NCBI RefSeq assembly: GCF_051020985.1 | Contig: NC_134999.1 | Location: 29,421,160-29,485,159 of the forward strand | Direction of reading: 5' to 3' | DNA length: 64,000 bases | Source of the DNA: Nomia melanderi | Lineage: Eukaryota > Arthropoda > Insecta > Hymenoptera > Halictidae | Part shown: piece by piece, positions 58,766-64,000 of the stretch | Numbering within the stretch: the stretch's first letter is position 1 | Layout: the number at the start of each line of letters is the position of its first letter | Notes under the pieces: generated by a model | What the model saw: the letters and a program-made list of their open reading frames with translations, nothing else | Databases searched by the model: none | What the model was told of the DNA's origin: nothing | Position numbers and translations under genes: made by a program

Positions 58766-59275
58766 TTAACCTTTTCTCCTATAACATCGAATCAGACTCG
58801 TACTGAAAATTTTGAACCGAATTAGAAAATAATCTATTGTTACAATTTTCATAGGGATTACATATCAATCGTATCAAATACTCGGTAATTCTAGTGTCAA
58901 TGATTTACTAGAAACAAGATAGAATTCCGTGTTTATTCAGATCTGCGATTAACCTTTTGCACTCGACAATATTTTCCATTAAAAATATTTATTACTTTCT
59001 GACTAAATATTAACGATATTTTTCGCAACTAACACAATTCATTATCTTCTATAACTTAAGAGACAGAACTATTTTACTTCGATGTTTTATGTGTTCATAC
59101 ATTACACAAGATTTAATATTGAATTGGAAATTTTATAAGTTTGCTGCGTCGAATCAGGTGGCGACTGTAAGGCGCCCCTCGAGTGCACAGGGTTGAAATC
59201 TAATAATTGATAACAGAAAAGTAATATTCAGAGTTTTAAGATGACGCGTGTACTCGTCAAACGCAGTTAACTGGT
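58766..59275. mobile_element. Composite of family A, D-type, P and C fragments
   Basis: Starts with a family A left end (TTAACCTTTTCTCCTATAAC, CAGACTCG), continues with the interior shared with 33449-33599 ending AATTCTAGTGTCAA, then P4 (58949-59196), then family A-like right interior and a reversed family C end (CGCAGTTAACTGGTTAA, about 59258-59274). A decayed nested stack. Confidence 0.6.
58949..59196. mobile_element. Family P-related MITE, copy P4
   Basis: Left end TTAACCTTTTGCACTCGAC, right end CTCGAGTGCACAGGGTTGA; reverse-oriented relative to P3. 248 bases. Confidence 0.82.
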
Positions 59276-59830
59276 TAACGCCTTCACCTTGCATCCTGTC
59301 CATGGTCGGAGCGCATCAACTGTAGCCGATGTTCTGTTTCCAGCGTTTATTTATCGCGCGATCAGCGATACATTGTGATAAAAGATCGACGAACTACGTG
59401 GTAAGACAGAAATATCGATTACTTGTTACCGAGGTTGGTAGGTAGGTGTCTCGAGACAAGCAGCGAATCGTAGGAGTGTCTTCTCGCGGAGCGGGCCGTG
59501 ATCCATTGATCGACTTCAGGCGCCGGAAAACGTCAAGCCTGCCCTTTAACGTCGCAGGGTAAAAGGTTATGGAGCGTCGTTCACCATCGATAAATAATGT
59601 AACACGGCGTGACATGAGAAATTCCTTGCGATCGGCGACCCGCGTTCAATCGAAAACGAGGGACCGTCCTCCCAATACATACCGACACGTTTTGCCCGAC
59701 GTATAATTGATTCGACGCGTGGAGAAAGTTAAATTTTATTATGGACCTGTCCTTTTCATATACTCCGAGCTTCACCTGGTTAACACCTTGCATCAGGGCT
59801 ATTTATGGTTACTGCACCTGACTCGTCGTA
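59276..59830. promoter_or_regulatory. Moderately GC-rich block
   Basis: Non-repetitive; two short minus frames are unrecognised. Candidate regulatory element. Confidence 0.25.
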
Positions 59831-59947
59831 GGCGATTTTTGACAATTTGCCAGATTTAAAAAGATATTATTATTATTAGTCGTTTTAATGTCTAATATGA
59901 TGTGATTTTTAATTAAGGTTTTTTATTAGTTCACCATATAAGGTCCC

Positions 59948-60120
59948 TTAAACCCTTGCCCTATGGTTCATTTCTCAACTATGATTGGTACAACTACTTT
60001 GTTATTAATTCTAGGCACATTCTGTGGTTATGTTTGGCCCAAAGTATGATAATTGATAACAGAAGAATATTTAATTCGAATTCACAGGAATTGAATAATA
60101 TTTGTAGTTTATTATAATAA
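59948..60120. mobile_element. Family A MITE fragment, copy A9
   Basis: Left end TTAAACCCTTGCCCTATGGT; the interior TTCTCAACTATGATTGGTAC and AATTCACAGGAATT match A2. The right inverted end was not found, so it is truncated or decayed. Confidence 0.6.
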
Positions 60121-60619
60121 TTTATTATATATATTTATTAGAAATATATAATAACTAAATATATTTGTTCAGACTATTATCACGTAATACAGGGAGAGTT
60201 TATTATGAAAATTAATTTACCTATTTTAATTAATTTCTTTGTCTAATGGTTAATTAAACTAATATTACAAATACTAACATCACAGTACAATGAAGATTAA
60301 ATAGCCATTAGCTAAATAATTAATCTAACTCTTAACTTAATACCCATTCAAGTTTTAATGTTTGCACATCTCTAATTTCTACCACCAACTTCCAGAGTAA
60401 GCTAATTTTTCACTACCAAATAACAACAGAAACTCATGACCATCACGCACACTATACACACCTCATCTTCTTATTTAAAAACTGAATTATACACACAGTG
60501 TATAATCCCTTTCCAAAACCTCCAAAACAAACTCACCAAAAACTATCAAGAAAAATCTCCAAAAACCCCCTCACAATCAAACCAAAATCAACCAAACCGA
60601 ACAACGACCCAACAATTTC
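60121..60619. other. AT-rich then C/A-rich flank
   Basis: 60360-60610 is almost free of G on the plus strand; no gene. Confidence 0.45.
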
Positions 60620-61470
60620 GCGGCGCCTTTGCTCGCCAATAAAAACCCAGGAAACAAATTAGTCCAGTTACCCGGTTCCATTTATCATTTCCCTCTTTAT
60701 CCGTTCACCGTGTTTACACGTGCTCTGGTCCCTAGGTGGGAAGGCGATGTGCAGCGAGGAAGAAGGGGGTGGGGGCCGACTAATTCGAAAGTGTTAGTTC
60801 GATCATGGGGAGGAGAAAAGGGTATCCGATTGTAAAACGATCCCGCCTTAAGGTTCGCGCGTGAGGATCGTTCGGCCGGAGACGATCGCGGGTAGGTATT
60901 TACACATGTATCAAAATCGCCTGACGATCCTCGAAAACGACCCCTCTCTAGCTCGCGCGCGCGCCCGCGCGTTGCGCCGGTCAGCCATTCAGCCCCTTTC
61001 AATTTGCTCTTGTTTCCTGAATGCGGTGAAGCGCAGAGGGAGGCCGCGACTACCCGCCGAGTAGATAATTAGATCGCTACTAACCACCTCCACTTTCACG
61101 CATCTTCACCTCCGCGGCCGCGTACGCGTCGTTTCTTCTTTCTCGTACTGGCGGCGCGGCGGCGTTCTCCGGCTCGTTCCTCGGCTCCCTTTCGCCCCTC
61201 GCCGCGCCGGTTCGCCCGGTGTTTCTCGCGCTTTACTCGCACGCTCCTTCGCGGCGTGATGCCGATAGACGCCTCAGACGTAACGGGCGGCCCTCGGCCC
61301 GGCCTGAAAGGGGTAGATGGTTCTACTTGATTTCCGACGTGCCAAGATTCTTTATGCTCGAAACGCGAACGGATTCATTTTGCCGATCGGCAGAGTAGCG
61401 CTGACTGTATTGTGCAGGTTGGAGTACGGGTTTCTGCTCGTGGGAGGATACGGTGATTTTTATAGTTTCT
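60620..61470. promoter_or_regulatory. GC/CpG-rich island
   Basis: CpG-rich, with GCGCGC-rich segment at about 60952-60975 and a very GC-rich core at 61120-61300. Overlapping frames only. The right flank is G/T-rich. Confidence 0.33.
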
Positions 61471-61717
61471 TGAGTCGCTCAGAAGCCAATCCGGTTAAGG
61501 AGATTTTTTTGCTTTCTGATTTTTGTAAATTTTAGTGGAATGAACAATATTCTTTTTAGTTATTCAAGGATTTACTCGGTTCTTCGGTTTTTCTGGGTTA
61601 GAGGGCCTTTCTTTTTATAGCTTCTGAATATGTTGTGTAATAATTTCAGAAGCCGAAACATTAATTTTCTTGATTATTGTTTTCTGGGCTTAACAACATT
61701 GGTTTCTGAGCAACTCA
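61471..61717. mobile_element. Family V inverted-terminus element, copy V2
   Basis: Inverted ends TGAGTCGCTCAGAAGCC and GGTTTCTGAGCAACTCA; collinear with V1, same orientation. 247 bases. Confidence 0.85.
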
Positions 61718-62220
61718 TTTGATGGTGTCGGGAGGATATGATCGAGGGGTTTTTTTATAGGAAATACTGTAACCAATAGTGAATAATTTTTGTTTTTTCG
61801 TGTACTGTTGTAGGGCAAGTTGGGGATGATCCACTTCTTTTTAATTATTCGATCGTACATGTTATTGATAATTAGGTAGAAAGACATATATTTATGAAAA
61901 TAAATACATGTAAGAAAAACATTAATATTTAATATAGATATTTATTAAAGTATAAAAATTTTAATTACCTTATTTAATTTTAACACAATTTTCCTTTTTG
62001 TAAATTGTCATCGATAATACTGACAATAATAGCATTCTATTACAAGAACAACAAAGCTATTATAGAGCTAATGAATATTGTAAGAAGATTCTCTCATTCC
62101 CAATAATTAAGGTATACACTATAACCTCAAGTTCAATCAGAAATACCATCACCCCTCTTCTAATTGTAACTATTACAATATCAGCTACCATGAAATCCCA
62201 ACAAACATATATAAATCTCA
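61718..62220. other. AT-rich intergenic DNA
   Basis: No gene seen. Confidence 0.4.
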
Positions 62221-63000
62221 TTTACCAACAAAAGAATCCACAAAGCATTCTCATTCCCATTCGATCACGTACCCAAAACGCAAGACACCCCTCAGCCAAC
62301 GATAAAAAGTCAACGATCCGTCCAAGACGATGAAGATAGAATGTCTACGGCGCCTGGTCCGTAACAAGGAGATTGATTCGTTCAATTACGCTGAACAATC
62401 CTCGCGATGATTCGATCGCCGCTACCCCGAAACCGCTCATGATCATCCAACCGGGCAGCTAGTAAGTTTTAACAATTTTCGAATGTAAATTTCAACGAAA
62501 TCCGCACCACCGAGCGGCAACACTGAGACAATGGATTTAACGTGTTCAGAATGTACGAGTCATTAGTACGGCGAACAGGCTGATTAATGACTGAGCCACG
62601 CCCTGCTAAAGAGCTAACTTTTGATAAGATGAATGCGTCACCGTCACCGTGCATCCTTTGCGTTTCATGCGTGTGTCACCGAACCCGCTCGGTGAATCTA
62701 TTACGACGACCAGTGGAAAGTCGCGCGACGATTAAACGCGCCCCTTATGAATGTTATTCCATTTTTTAAATTAATGTCCGAGTTGTCGTCGGGTATGCCG
62801 GTGATTTATACACAGGACTCCTATCCTCTTACCTCTCTATACCCCTTACTTGTTGGTCGGAGTCAGCGAGAGAAGGGGCCGAGGAAAAATTGCTTTGATA
62901 GATCAACGAACCTGACGTTACGGAAAGAGGATAGATTGCTTGTAGACAAGGTGATACGAATCATGTAACTTTGGAAGTCATGGACGGTCCTAGTGACTTT
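62221..63000. promoter_or_regulatory. Moderately GC-rich island
   Basis: Left flank C/A-rich (62130-62460), right flank G-rich (62960-63180). Short frames only, not recognised. Confidence 0.28.
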
Positions 63001-64000
63001 GGTTAACACATTGACTGCTACGAGAACTTTGAGCCTTTTATATTATATTAGTTAGTGTTATGGTGCTTAGGTTACACTGCTATCTCGTTACTCATGCTGG
63101 ATTTGTGGTCGATGTTAATCTTCTTATTATAGCTCTTCTCAAGCAATTCGGAAGACTAGGGTATCGGCGGCTATTATGACAATTGAAGTATTACTTTCAC
63201 GCTTGTGGGAGTTATTATTTTTTGATATTTTTTTATATTTTCTTTCATGAAGTTCTGTGTAGTTGAAACAATTTTCTTAATGAAACAGAAATAGAATTCG
63301 TGACATTCGACGTGTTATCGAGAAAATTGATTTATTTAGATTCTTAATAATAGATACAAAATTTGATGTTGTTGAATATGTTTTCATGCGAATCATAAAG
63401 AAAACAGTAGTGAAAAATATGTTTAAAATTCTTTGAACATACAATAACTTGATAATTCTTCGAGTTTGTTCATCGAACTTAATCTATAATGTTTTTAAAA
63501 TATCCAAAACCTTTTTATAATTTTTATTATTTCTAGCAATATAATTACAAAATATTAGAAGAGAATGTTATTCTTTCTATTCATAGAATTAAACGAATGC
63601 CGCAGAAGTTAAGTATATTATTCACATTTATTGTTAACATTTTTTAAGCAGAATACACCATTTTTCAAAATATATTTACCTATCCATATCAAAATTCTAA
63701 AAACTATTATATGATATTTTGCTTCGTAATATGTGACAATAATACTGTGGAAAATTGATAGTCTCCGGTGTTTTTAGTATTGAGTTATATTACAGGGTAG
63801 CATAACCAAAAGTTATGGTTTTATCTTAGAGTAATATACAGACACAGCTCGCGGTCTTTAAAATAATTTATGGATCAGTCTCGTCCCTACAATCATGAAG
63901 TACTCACCAGTATCACCTTCAACTCCAAACTTTATTGCCGTCGCAAAACTAACTTGCGCTGGAAGAGTTAATACCCTCATACTTTTCATTTAAAATGGTA
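63001..64000. other. AT-rich DNA to window edge
   Basis: Begins with a TTAACACATTGACTGCTACG terminus (63004) like that at 22304-22325, then AT-rich sequence. At 63945-63960 a family S left terminus starts and runs out of the window. No gene. Confidence 0.4.

Noticed and set aside
63170..63185. GGAAGACTAG, resembling the start of miR-7
   Set aside because: Match stops after ten bases and no hairpin is evident.
1..64000. tRNA, rRNA or snRNA genes
   Set aside because: I looked for B-box-like GGTTCRANTCC motifs with an acceptor stem and for known rRNA cores and found none convincing; a covariance search could still find a diverged one.

Overview
The window looks like an intergenic to single-gene stretch of an arthropod nuclear genome, most likely an insect and plausibly a hymenopteran (bee or ant). 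The reasons are one spliced C2H2 zinc-finger gene of the odd-skipped family, an AT-rich background broken by many short GC- and CpG-rich islands, plentiful microsatellites, and many short non-autonomous DNA transposons that end in TTAA. There are no operons, bacterial-type genes, rRNA or tRNA genes, or CRISPR arrays. The species call is inference; the gene-family call is firm.

The only protein-coding gene I can support lies on the minus strand between about 46.9 and 52.1 kb. Exon 1 (51977 to 51043) encodes a low-complexity N-terminal half and the first finger plus most of the second. A 3.1 kb intron splits finger 2 between its two histidines. Exon 2 (47940 to 47595) encodes the rest of finger 2, fingers 3 to 5 and a short tail. 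The joined reading frame gives 426 residues with five tandem C2H2 fingers, as in fly Bowl and Sob. A minus-strand AATAAA at 46936-46941 probably marks the 3' end. Everything else appears non-coding and fits a developmental regulator sitting in a gene desert.

The non-coding sequence has two layers. First, there are roughly 25 GC-rich islands (about 0.3 to 1.5 kb), several with trinucleotide (GAA/CTT) or other simple repeats; they are candidate regulatory elements, promoters or replication start zones. Second, AT-rich DNA between them carries at least nine families of 200-940 bp elements with TTAA ends and often terminal inverted repeats (piggyBac-type target preference). Many are nested or placed end to end sharing one TTAA; the clearest stacks are at 12.0-13.8, 28.9-29.6, 31.0-31.9 and 33.0-34.2 kb. 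Two further short inverted-terminus families (N and V) have ends not based on TTAA.

The most unusual large-scale signal is strand composition. Left of most islands the plus strand is C/A-rich and almost G-free; right of them it is G/T-rich and almost C-free. The bowl-like promoter island shows the same switch. This is the signature expected of bidirectional transcription or of replication forks leaving the islands, yet only one island can be tied to a gene. All counts given are hand counts on short stretches.
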